A DNA stretch of 12,591 bases, from assembly GCA_016710015.1 (NCBI GenBank), contig JADJLR010000007.1:1-12591 (forward strand), read 5' to 3'. Positions 1 to 6,988 of the stretch are shown piece after piece. Numbering within the stretch: the first letter of the stretch is position 1; the number at the start of each line of letters is the position of its first letter. This stretch comes from Flavobacteriales bacterium (GTDB lineage Bacteria > Bacteroidota > Bacteroidia > Flavobacteriales_F > PHOS-HE28). The notes under the pieces are model-generated. The model had not been told where the DNA came from and made no database searches. It worked only from the letters and a program-made list of their open reading frames with translations. Both the position numbers and the translations under genes were made by a program.

Positions 1-465
1 AAGGCTTCGTTCAACGGCAGTTTCGACCGTGTTGCGACCGCTTTGCATCAAATAGGAGGAAGCCCAAGCATGGTGAGTGAGCTATCCGCCATTCTCGGAT
101 CGCGCAAACGCACCACATGGGCAATCGTTCCGGTGTTCGGATCGCCTCACCCTTGTCATTCACCATCAAGCGTCCGCGCCTCAATTCCACTAGATGCGCC
201 GGCATGCCTACGATGCGTTTCACCAACAACGGACGGCGCATCATCGCGCGTCGTCCTTCAACGGATGCGGAACACCACCACATCACCGCGGGAAAGTCCT
301 GTCCACAAGGCCAACGTTGCACAGGACCAGATCGCCCGGATGAAGCGTGGCGAACATGCTCGTACTCTCCACGATGTCGCCCCAGCGCAGAACGAAACTG
401 TGTAGAACGATCGGCGGGACCAAGGCCAGCAGGAAGGCGCGCACCCATTCATTGGTGAAGGCCAT
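1..465 (-). CDS. Second S26-family signal peptidase I-like protein, partial and frameshifted
   Basis: This gene enters from the window's left edge and is read leftward; its C-terminus lies outside. From the ATG at 465 (or one at 489) comes a membrane-anchor stretch, AFLLALVPPIVLHSFVL, then VESTSMFATLHPGDLVL, which fits the signal peptidase I box holding the catalytic serine (S-x-S-M-x-x-T-L-x-x-G-D). After RGDVVVFRI the frame shifts, and LLVKRIVGMP follows, the box with the catalytic lysine; the usual PGD after it reads PAH here, perhaps from paired indels. The third signature (GDNR...DSR) would lie beyond the window. It would cleave signal peptides of exported proteins on the outer face of the inner membrane. 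It starts about 75 bp after the lepB stop on the same strand, so the two form a tandem pair and probably share a transcript. I am fairly sure of the S26 family but not of whether it is active. Confidence 0.72.
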
Positions 466-541
466 GAACGTTTGAACCGATCGATACATCGCTCCAGCCT
501 GCAACACCCAACAGATATTGAGCACAGAAGGCCCAATTACT

Positions 542-2080
542 TCACGAGGTGAACAAGCGCTTCCATCGGATCCCGTGTACGGATGCGCGGTGAACCACAC
601 CAACACGGCCTTACCGACCCGTGATGGAAATTGCGGAACCAAAGCCCCAGAATCGGGCATCCTGTGACCGGTGGCGGTTGTCTCCCATCAACCAGTAATA
701 GTTCTGCTGAAAGGTGTGGGCTGTCGGTTTCCTTCCCGTTGTTCGGATCCTTCCATCGCGAACCTCAAGTCGTTGTGCTCATACACGCGGATCGCCGCTC
801 ATATAGCGGAGAGTACATGCAGTCCAGCTTCACGGTAGCGCCTTGCTTAGGGATGTAGATGGGGCCGAGTTGTCCTCACTCAATCGTACTCCGGACTATT
901 GGGGAAATGGGGCAGCTTCTGGTAGTCCGTGCTATATCCCTGCGGATGGTTGCCGGGTCATGCTCACCACGTTGTCGAACCCTTTCAGCTTTTTCCGCAG
1001 CATCGTTGGTCAGTGGCACCGGAAACACCACCGTGTTCTCCTGGGGCCGATATCGTCGGACTAACGTCGAGGAGTTCCTTCAAGCGCTTCTCATTGAATT
1101 GGGAACGCAACACAGATTCATAGGCCATCTGTCCTGCTGGTGGCAGCGGTTGTCTTCACCGTTCACATGGACCACTCCGTCTCGAACCTGAAGGGAATCA
1201 CCTGCAATGGCTACACACCGCTTGATGTAGTTCTCCTTCTATCCAGCGGCCGCACCAAGAGCCCTCCTGCAGCCACTTGCCTCACCTGACCATCCACCAT
1301 GTTCAACATCCGGAAGTTGGGGTCATGGATCTCCTTGCGACCGTAGTTCCGCACGAGTTGGTAATAACTCTGGTTCTGGAAATTGGCCACCACGGTATCG
1401 CCTTCCGGGAAATTGAAGACTACGGCATCGCCCCGTTCCGGATCTCCGAATCCAGGCAAGCGCCGGTAGGGCTGGCTGAACCAGTTAACGAACGAAGGGG
1501 TACTAGAGGTGAAAGGCAAGGTGTGATGGGTGAAAGGGAAGGTGATCGGCGTCATGGGCAGCCGTGGACCGTAGCTCAGTTTGCTCACGAAGAGGTAATC
1601 GCCCACCAGCAGGCTCTTCTCCATGGAAGGCGTAGGAATGGTGAAGGCTTCGAAGGTGAAGGTGCGGAACACGGTGGCCACGATCAAGCGAACAGAATGG
1701 CATCACCCCATTGGCCGAGCAAACCGCGCTTTCGTTCCGCTACCGGGATCGGGCCGACGTAGGAATTGTCCGCGAACACCACCTGCGGGATCTTCACCCA
1801 CGGCACCAAGGTCGCGGTCACATGGTCCTTGCCAACGACCGTTCGCCGAGCACGATGCTGATGTTCACATTCATGATGATGAACAAGAGCAGATTCACAC
1901 CTGGAACGAGGAAAAGGAAGATCCACCACCAAGGCTTGCCACTGATCTGCAGCCACACAAGGAGGTTGTAACCGGGTACGAAACCAGCCCATGCAGGCTT
2001 TCCTGCTTTCTGGAACAATTTCCAAAGGCTGGCGAACAGCACAGCGATGAAAAGGCAAAGAGGAAAGATGTAGGGATCAT
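542..2080 (-). CDS. lepB: Signal peptidase I with N-terminal DUF5684-like membrane domain (frameshifted)
   Basis: Signal peptidase I removes signal peptides from Sec-exported proteins at the periplasmic face of the inner membrane. Across several frames the product reads: an N-terminal membrane domain (LWKLFQKAGKPAWAGFVPGYN, near 1980-2030, then hydrophobic FLFLVPGVNLLLFIIM), a second membrane anchor (ILFA-MIVATVFRTF), the catalytic serine box (TIPTPSMEKSLLVGDYLFVSK, near 1640), GDAVVFNFPEGDTV, the catalytic lysine box (ENYIKRCVAIAGDSL, near 1195-1235), IYIPKQGATVKL (near 840), and the third box YYWLMGDNRHRSQDARFWG (near 640-700). The end GIRWKRLFTS and stop at 542-544 fit Bacteroidetes LepB. 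Total length, about 510 codons, matches the long Bacteroidetes form. The exact start is uncertain: the ATG at 2080 is one frame away from the hydrophobic start of the protein. At least eight frame changes occur, most likely sequencing indels. It follows dapB by about 125 bp. Confidence 0.88.
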
Positions 2081-2205
2081 GGGGTCTGTTCAGGCCTTGC
2101 GCACAACGAAGGTGCGAAGTACGTCACTAGCGGCCAGTATCGTGATCGTGAAATGCTGTGAATACAGGTTCCAACGGCCATTGGAGCAGGATGAACGGTC
2201 CAGGG
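2081..2205. other. Gap between dapB and lepB, no certain gene
   Basis: This 125-bp gap separates the dapB stop from the first usable lepB start. On the minus strand one frame stays open from about 2220 to a stop at 2090-2092 and reads ...RWNLYSQHFTITILAASD then VLRTFVVRKA, but it has no ATG. It could be chance, the remnant of a small gene, or a displaced lepB leader. I saw no promoter of the TAnnTTTG type and no strong hairpin. Confidence 0.4.
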
Positions 2206-2893
2206 TCAGGATGCATCGAGTACATCATCCATGGTGAACAACCCGGTTCGGCCACTGGAGCCATTCTGCTGCCACCACAGCCCCTTGCGCGAATCCCGTC
2301 CGGTCGAATGCTTCGTGCGAGATCGCGTCCGGTCATTCGAACTCGTCCAACTCACCGCGTGCTTACCCGGCACTTCACCGGTACGTTCGCTGTTGATGGG
2401 AACCGGTATGGAGGCAGTAGGATGCACCCTGCCCCTGCCACCTGCGCACTACCCACTGCCGACTGCTCCTGTAATTCAAACCCCGAATACCGTGCGGACT
2501 TCAGATCGATATCGCGTCAGAAAGTGATGGCCGTTCCGCTTGGTGCATCCAGTTTGTGGATGTGGTGGATCTCATCGATGTGAACACGATAATCCGGTCG
2601 TTGATCCATCAAGCCCGCCAGCAACCGGTTCACACGAAAGAAGAGGTTGACACCGATGCTGAAATTACTGGCCCAGAGCAAAGATCCTTTGTGGTCGCCA
2701 CCAAGTTCTTCACGTCGTTCAAGTGATCGTACCATCCGGTTGTTCCAGCCACCACAGGAACACCATGTTCCAAACAAATTCGCATGTTGGCCAGAGCATG
2801 TTCCGGTTGGCTGAACTCAATGGCCACATCCGCGCCCACTGGTGCCGTTCCGGCGTTGGAAGCGTTCACGCGGGAGATGCCGGGGCTACCCAT
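2206..2893 (-). CDS. dapB: 4-hydroxy-tetrahydrodipicolinate reductase, N-terminus damaged
   Basis: DapB reduces the dihydrodipicolinate precursor with NAD(P)H in the diaminopimelate/lysine pathway (cytoplasm). Visible in order: ADVAIEFSQPEHALANM and the ligand-binding loop VPVVAGTTGWYD (2720-2835); SNFSIGVNLFF (about 2655); the catalytic-region motif EIHHIHKLDAPSGTAITF (2517-2580), where E.HH..K.DAPSGTA is diagnostic; and C-terminal GRTGLFTMDDVLDAS with stop at 2206. At least two frameshifts occur, near 2650 and between 2520 and 2430. The N-terminal Rossmann motif (GYGxMG) is not readable. Either the gene begins at 2924, where M-R-x-ALIEFAAMG loosely resembles MR-ALIGYGxMG, or part of the N-terminus is missing from this sequence. 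It overlaps or abuts the upstream DUF5683 gene, as expected in an operon. The family call is secure; the start is not. Confidence 0.88.
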
Positions 2894-3467
2894 GGCCGCA
2901 AATTCAATGAGGGCCTAGTCGCATGCTCAAGTCCCTCCCCACATCGAACCGCACGAAGTGGGCATCCACACTGGCATCCACGATATTCAGGATGTGACCG
3001 CACTGATCGCGATGTAACTGATATCTCGCCACTTGCGGTAGGTATCTGTGGCATCGAGCAATTGGGAGGCACTGATGCGCCCTTCGAACTCATCGATCGT
3101 GCTGGGATCCCCATCTGCCACGGCGAGATACGCGGTCTTGTAGCGCTGGTATTCCTTGGTATTCCGTTGAATGAACCAGAAACTCACGCCAAGCCCACCC
3201 CAAACCAAAGGAGCCTTCCAATACTTGCGGTTGTAGCCGCCGGCACCCGGTAGAACTGCCGAGAACAAAGTCGCCATTCTGGGAGAATGCCGTTGACGCC
3301 AGTTCAGCGTATCGGTTCGGAGAGGACCGACGGAATCCACATCGACCACCCGCAAAGGTGCATTGGCAGCGACGGTATCCACCACTGGACGGAAGGGATC
3401 AAGTTCCGGACTGGGCCTGGCCACTGTACGCAAGCACAACGGCTAAGAGGAGAAACACGCCACGCAT
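2866..3467 (-). CDS. DUF5683 domain protein with signal peptide (frameshifted)
   Basis: The ATG at 3467 begins a signal peptide, MRGVFLLLAVVLAYSGQAQS. After a frameshift the mature part continues SPRMATLFSAVLPGAG-YNRKYWKAP (about 3210-3280), LVWGGLGVSFWFIQRNTKEY (hydrophobic), QLLDATDTYRKWRDISYI (about 3015), then in another frame ILNIVDASVDAHFVRFDVG and DLSMR (2925-2995). LPGAGQxYNRKYWK and the late VDAHxxxFD motif identify the Bacteroidetes-specific DUF5683 family of envelope-associated proteins of unknown function. One frame ends at a stop at 2904; the other plausible ending, RPSLNLRPWVAPASPA, stops at 2866 and looks more like the family tail, so I used it. The gene lies about 30 bp after parB and directly before dapB, a common arrangement in Flavobacteriales. 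No biochemical role can be given. Confidence 0.8.
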
Positions 3468-3498
3468 GATGCCCCAAAGGTCGCAACAACGGCGCACC

Positions 3499-4373
3499 TC
3501 AACCCCTGGATCCTGGCCAAGACCCGGCGCAATTCATCCTCGTTCTTGAAGCTGATCTCCATCTTCCCTTTGCCTTCCACGCTCTGCTTCACTTGAACAC
3601 GGCTGCCGATGTGCTGTGACAGCAACTTGCTCAGGTCCTTCAAGGGCGAGCGCTGGTCCTGGTGCCTTTCGGAGAGGAGGTCCGGGTCAATTCCTCCTTG
3701 ACGAACACTCAACTGGCTGCTGATGATGCGTTGATAGAGTTCCACCTGTTTGGCCGCATCACCCACCGCGATCAACGCACGGGCATGGCCCATACCGATC
3801 ACCCGTTGACGCAATCCGAGTTGGATCTCCGGGGCAACCGCAAAAGACGGAGGTAGTTGGTGACGGTCGTGCGGTCCTTGCCGACCTTCTCGCTCAATTG
3901 CTCCTGGGTCAACTTCACCTCATCCACTAGGCGTTGAAGCTGATCGCCACTTCGATGGCATCCAGTTCTTCGCGTTGGATGTTCTCCACCAAGGCCATTT
4001 CCAACATGGCTTCATCGTTGGCCACCCGGATGTAAGCGGGAAGCTCCGTCAAAGCCAACTGCGAGGCGCGGAAACGCCGTTCCCGCTGATGAGTTGGTAG
4101 CCATCAAGGCCCACTTTACGCAGGGTCACGGGTTGGATCACGCCCAACTCGCGGATGCTTTGTGCCAATTCCGCCAGCGCCTCTTCACTGAAGTGCTTGC
4201 GCGGCTGGAAAGGATTCGGCTCGATATGGGCCACGCGCACCGTACCGATCGGGTTGGCTCCCGCATTGGGTTCGCGCTCGGGTCGTATACGGGTCGCGTA
4301 GCAGTGGCGATATCTGAAGAGGATCGTCCAACAGGGCGCTCAAGCCGCGACCCAGGCCTTTCTTCTTGGTCAT
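3499..4373 (-). CDS. parB: Chromosome partitioning protein ParB (frameshifted)
   Basis: ParB is the CTP-dependent DNA clamp that loads at parS sites and works with ParA to segregate the chromosome origin. The product starts MTKKKGLGRGLSALLDDP at 4373, a typical ParB opening. The N-terminal domain reads VAHIEPNPFQPRKHFSEEAL and LGVIQPVTLRK (4110-4230). The CTP-binding box GERRxRA should follow QLISG near 4085, where a frameshift breaks it. Other frames continue with MLEMALVENIQREELDAIEV (near 3960-4005), the helix-turn-helix (LTQEQLSEKVGKDRTTVTNYLRLL split over 3850-3920), GMGHARALIAVGD (3780-3800), and C-terminal VQVKQSVEGKGKMEISFKN with DELRRVL (3540-3600). I place the stop at 3499-3501, one base out of the literal frame, which otherwise runs on to 3443 into the next gene. 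About 290 codons is normal. Its ATG overlaps the parA stop (ATGA). Confidence 0.92.
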
Positions 4374-5189
4374 TCTTCGGTAGCTACTTCAACAGTACGC
4401 TCATGATCGGGGATCCGCGTCAGGCTATTCTTCTGTAGGATCTCACGGGCCAGGTTCAGGTAATTCACCGCACCCTTGCTCGTCGCATCGTGCATGATGA
4501 TGGTCTGCCCATGGCTAGGCGCTTCACCCAAAGCCACATTCCGGTGGATCACCGTGTCGAAAACGAATTGTTGGAAGTGCGTCTTCACTTCCTCCACCAC
4601 TTGGTTGGCCAAGCGCAGGCGGCTGTCGTACATGGTGAGCAACATGCCCTCGATCACGAGTTGTGGGTTCAGTCGCTGTTGCACGATCTTGATCGTGTTC
4701 AGCAATTTGCCCAAGCCCTCCAAGGCGAAATATTCGCACTGTACGGGCACGATCACGCTGTCACTGGCCGTCAAGCTGTTCACGGTGACCAGGCCGAGGA
4801 AGGGAGCAATCCACGATGATGAAATCGTACTGATCGCGCAATTGATCGAGCACGTTCTTGAGCTGCTGCTCGCGGTCGCGCATGTCGATCATCTCGATCT
4901 CGGCACCCACCAGATCGATATGGCCGGGCAGGAGGTCCATGTTCGGATTGTCCGTGCCTAGTATCACGTCACTTGGCGAGACATTGTTGATGATGCACTC
5001 GTAGATGCTGGCCTTCACGTTCCTCCGGGTCGTAGCCAACACCGCTCGTGGCGTTCGCTTGTGGATCGGCATCCACCAAGAGCGTACGTCGCTCCAGCAC
5101 GCCCAAACTAGCTGCTAGGTTGATCGCGGTGGTGGTTTTACCCACACCGCCTTCTGGTTGACAATAGAGATGATCTTGGCCATGCTCAT
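4370..5189 (-). CDS. parA: Chromosome partitioning ATPase ParA/Soj (frameshifted)
   Basis: ParA is a deviant-Walker ATPase that binds the nucleoid and moves ParB-parS complexes. The ATG at 5189 gives MSMAKIISIVNQK, and after one indel GGVGKTTTAINLAASLG, the KGGVGKTT deviant Walker A motif. LLVDADPQANATSG (about 5050-5080) is the Walker A' region. Then come VILGTDNPNMDLLPGHIDLVGAEIE split over 4900-4970, YDFIIVDCSLP (the Walker B DFIIVDCxP motif, near 4800-4830), SVIVPVQCEYFALEGLGKLL (4710-4760), and EAPSHGQTIIMHDATSKGAV (about 4470-4520), which matches the conserved ParA EAPSxGxxxxxYDxxSKG block. The stop at 4370 overlaps the parB ATG, so the two are translationally coupled. Frameshifts lie near 5150, 5030 and 4800. 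parA is the first gene of the cluster; its promoter should lie in 5190-5441, before the insertion sequence. Confidence 0.94.
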
Positions 5190-5441
5190 TGTGGTTTGGA
5201 TTCGTTGGATGACCCGACGTTAAGCGTTGGATCAACGGTTGACGGCCACAAAGAACAGGTGCGTTCCACCTAATTCCGTGTTCGTAACTCATAGAGTTTT
5301 GAACAGGGAAGTGTGCCAGGATCCATGTATAGGGCAGAATATCGTCCGGGTTATCTGTAGGTATGGCTCAACTCGACGGACCAACACGTCAATTGAACCT
5401 GATCACCTACGATAAGCGAGGACTCCAAAGCCGTGTTCTAG
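5190..5441. other. Intergenic region upstream of parA
   Basis: No gene is visible in these 252 bp. On the parA side there is a direct repeat CGTTGGAT at 5203-5210 and 5225-5232; the second copy sits in the inverted repeat CGTTG-GAT-CAACG (5225-5237). These could be operator sites for the parA promoter, but this is only inference. I saw no TAnnTTTG element on the minus strand and no parS-like palindrome (TGTTnCACGTGnAACA). The left end of the insertion sequence begins at 5442. Confidence 0.45.
5438..5441. repeat. Left CTAG flanking the IS (candidate target duplication)
   Basis: CTAG stands immediately outside the left terminal repeat and again immediately outside the right one. This fits a 4-bp target site duplication, within the 3-4 bp range usual for IS3-family elements. 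Because CTAG is its own reverse complement, it could equally be the outer end of the inverted repeats. The empty site in a relative would decide. Confidence 0.55.
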
Positions 5442-5464
5442 CCCCCTAACTTACCGGACACGTT
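5442..5464 (+). repeat. Left terminal inverted repeat of the IS
   Basis: The left end reads CCCCCTAACTTACCGGACAC plus GTT. It pairs with the reverse complement of the right end (CCCCCTATTATTCGGACAAC plus GTT), with about four mismatches and two compensating one-base gaps. This is where the transposase would bind and cut. Confidence 0.8.
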
Positions 5465-5490
5465 TATGGTCGCAAAACCATAAACCGTGT
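5458..5490 (+). promoter_or_regulatory. Hairpin covering the leader just before the orfA start
   Basis: TTTATGGT (5463-5470) pairs perfectly with ACCATAAA (5477-5484) around a 6-nt loop. After one bulged C the stem continues with ACACG (5458-5462) against CGTGT (5486-5490). The structure ends 4 nt before the orfA ATG at 5495 and would cover any ribosome landing site. In other insertion sequences such hairpins block translation of mRNA that reads in from outside. Here that role is inferred from position. Confidence 0.6.
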
Positions 5491-5494
5491 TACC

Positions 5495-5809
5495 ATGAAA
5501 GAGCGCAAGAAGTACAGCAAAGAAGAGAAGTTGCGGATCGTACAAGAGGCCGCAGAGCAAGGGGTCAAGGTCACCTTGGATAAGTACGGGCTTTACCCGG
5601 CCACCTACTATGACTGGAAGCGGAAGCTTCAGGCCATGGGAGAGAAAGGCTTGGAGTGGGGCATGACCCCCGAGCACCTCAAGGAGATACGCAGGTTGGA
5701 GAAGCAGAACCAACAGCTCAAGCAGTTGTTGGCCGAACAGCAGCTGGAGAGCAAGCTCAAGGACGAGCTGCTAAAAAAGAAGTACCCCTGGGCGAGAGGA
5801 AAGAACTGA
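5495..5809 (+). CDS. IS3-family transposase OrfA
   Basis: OrfA is the 104-residue DNA-binding subunit that recognises the IS ends. Residues 1-45 (MKERKKYSKEEKLRIVQEAA ... VTLDKYGLYPATYYDWKRKL) form the helix-turn-helix of the HTH_Tnp_1 type. Residues 60-95 (HLKEIRRLEKQNQQLKQLLA ...) are a charged, leucine-rich coiled coil used for multimerisation. The length is normal for IS3 OrfA. The ATG at 5495 is the first in frame and follows the leader hairpin; no Shine-Dalgarno sequence is visible, as is common in Bacteroidetes. The slippery heptamer lies at codons 93-95, so most ribosomes would stop at 5807-5809 and make OrfA alone, which in IS3 elements can act as a repressor, while some shift into orfB. 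Confidence 0.93.
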   Translation: MKERKKYSKEEKLRIVQEAAEQGVKVTLDKYGLYPATYYDWKRKLQAMGEKGLEWGMTPEHLKEIRRLEKQNQQLKQLLAEQQLESKLKDELLKKKYPWARGKN

Positions 5810-6894
5810 TCGGGAAGTTCGTCGCGCAGGGGGTGCAGCGCAAAGCTGCTTTGACCATCACTGGTGTCACCCGCCACCAGTACTACTACAAACCCAAAGC
5901 AGGGCGAGGCGGCAGGCCACGGACCTGTTGCACGCAAAGGCTACAAGAAGGCGCTCTGGTGTGGGTGCCCGACAGTGAGGTCATCGCCCGGATACAGCAG
6001 ATGAAAAGCGACCCCAACACCGACCATGGATACCAAAAGACCGCACGCCGACTGATGCTTGATGGCTACTACATCGGCCCGAAGAAAGCTCACCGGCTCA
6101 TGCAGCAGCAGGACCTGCTGGCCCCACGACGCAAAGCGGCCAAACGCCCCTACGTGAAGTACAGGGTGGTCACCCCGGAACGCCCCTTGCATGTGCTGGA
6201 GATGGACATCAAGAGCAAATGGATAACCCGCGATCGGCGCAACGGCTACATCCTCACGATCCTGGACACTTTCACACGCCAAGTCCTGCACTGGCAGGCG
6301 GGACTGTGTATGACCCAGCACCAGATCACCTACGCATGGGACCAAGTGATCAAGCACCACCTGCAACCCGCCGATCTGTTGAGAAAGAACCTGCATGTGG
6401 AAGTGCGCAGCGACAACGGGCCACAGTTCATCGCTTCCCTGGTGCAGGGCTACTTGAAGGACAACCACTTGGATCATGTCTTCACACACCCGTACACGCC
6501 CCAAGAGAATGGGCACATCGAGAGCTTCCATGCCATCCTAGGTGCATGCCTTGACCGCCACACTATCTGGGAATTGGACCAGCTCCTAGAGGTGCTCTCG
6601 GAGTTCTACGCAGGCTATAACGGGAAGCGCATACATGGCTCCACCGCTTATCTCTGGCCCGACCTCTTTGAGCAGGCTTGGCACAGCGGACTTATCCAGC
6701 GCACGTTAGACAGCCGCCATCGCGTCAAGTTCAAGCTGCTAACACCCTATCAGGAACTGCTATCGGGGTGCACGAACCTGAAGGGAGTCTCCTGCTCGAT
6801 CCTGAAAGGATCGCACCACACACAGCAAGTGTCCGGGCCCGGCTCACTTCAGACGCCATCGGTAACGCAGTCACCTTCGGTCGTCTCCTGCTGA
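5656..6894 (+). CDS. IS3-family DDE transposase OrfB, expressed as OrfAB fusion
   Basis: This is the catalytic integrase-like part of the transposase. The frame is open from 5656, but that ATG lies inside orfA and the useful product is the OrfAB fusion (about 466 residues) made by -1 frameshifting at 5773-5779. An HTH_21-like region (HGYQKTARRLMLDGYYIGPKKAHRLMQ, split here over about 6025-6105) precedes the rve domain. The catalytic acids are Asp in LEMDIKSKW (codon at 6205), Asp in VRSDNGPQF (6412) and Glu in NGHIESFH (6520). The last two are separated by exactly 35 residues, the canonical DD(35)E spacing. The tail after KFKLLTPYQELLSG carries GCTNLKGVSCSILKG and a Ser/Thr/Pro-rich end. No internal stop or frameshift is seen, so it should be active. 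Confidence 0.94.
   Translation: MGHDPRAPQGDTQVGEAEPTAQAVVGRTAAGEQAQGRAAKKEVPLGERKELIGKFVAQGVQRKAALTITGVTRHQYYYKPKAGRGGRPRTCCTQRLQEGALVWVPDSEVIARIQQMKSDPNTDHGYQKTARRLMLDGYYIGPKKAHRLMQQQDLLAPRRKAAKRPYVKYRVVTPERPLHVLEMDIKSKWITRDRRNGYILTILDTFTRQVLHWQAGLCMTQHQITYAWDQVIKHHLQPADLLRKNLHVEVRSDNGPQFIASLVQGYLKDNHLDHVFTHPYTPQENGHIESFHAILGACLDRHTIWELDQLLEVLSEFYAGYNGKRIHGSTAYLWPDLFEQAWHSGLIQRTLDSRHRVKFKLLTPYQELLSGCTNLKGVSCSILKGSHHTQQVSGPGSLQTPSVTQSPSVVSC
5773..5779 (+). promoter_or_regulatory. Programmed -1 frameshift site, A AAA AAG
   Basis: In the orfA frame the codons are CTA AAA AAG, so A-AAA-AAG is correctly phased as X-XXY-YYZ. A one-base backward slip makes the next codon GAA at 5779-5781, which enters the orfB frame (KKEVPLGERKEL). 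AAGGA at 5759-5763 lies 9 nt upstream and could act as the internal Shine-Dalgarno stimulator. Downstream ACCCCTG (5784-5790) can pair with CAGGGGGT (5827-5834), a possible stimulatory stem. Confidence 0.85.
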
Positions 6895-6938
6895 GGCAAA
6901 CCTATGCACCTAAACACATACTTTCACCCAGACCAAAC

Positions 6939-6961
6939 AACGTTGTCCGAATAATAGGGGG
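6939..6961 (-). repeat. Right terminal inverted repeat of the IS
   Basis: Read on the minus strand it is CCCCCTATTATTCGGACAAC plus GTT, the partner of the left end. It overlaps a perfect 10-bp palindrome, ACAACGTTGT, at 6937-6946, which has no clear counterpart at the left end and might be part of a transposase binding site. Confidence 0.8.
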
Positions 6962-6965
6962 CTAG
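6962..6965. repeat. Right CTAG flanking the IS (candidate target duplication)
   Basis: Matches the CTAG at 5438-5441, directly outside the other end of the element. Confidence 0.55.
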
Positions 6966-6988
6966 ACCAGCCGAACATCAACCGCGGA

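Larger units (their letters stand above)
5442..6961 (+). mobile_element. IS3-family insertion sequence, complete, 1,520 bp
   Basis: The element is bounded by imperfect terminal inverted repeats that both begin CCCCCTA and share CGGACA and CGTT. It carries orfA (helix-turn-helix) and orfB (DDE transposase) in overlapping frames with a -1 frameshift signal, the standard IS3-family plan; the A6G slip site resembles the IS150 type. Ends do not begin TG...CA as in many IS3 members. It is inserted in the intergenic space between parA and the DUF3276 gene, with its right end 27 bp beyond the DUF3276 stop, so no gene is interrupted. Both reading frames are intact, in contrast to every neighbouring gene, which suggests a recently active or multicopy element. 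Confidence 0.93.

Noticed and set aside
1623..2237. A 204-codon plus-strand frame opposite lepB
   Set aside because: It mirrors the lepB N-terminal and membrane regions; no recognisable motif of its own.
5941..6531. A 196-codon minus-strand frame inside the transposase gene
   Set aside because: It is the complement of the DDE transposase, whose catalytic residues and spacing are intact on the plus strand.
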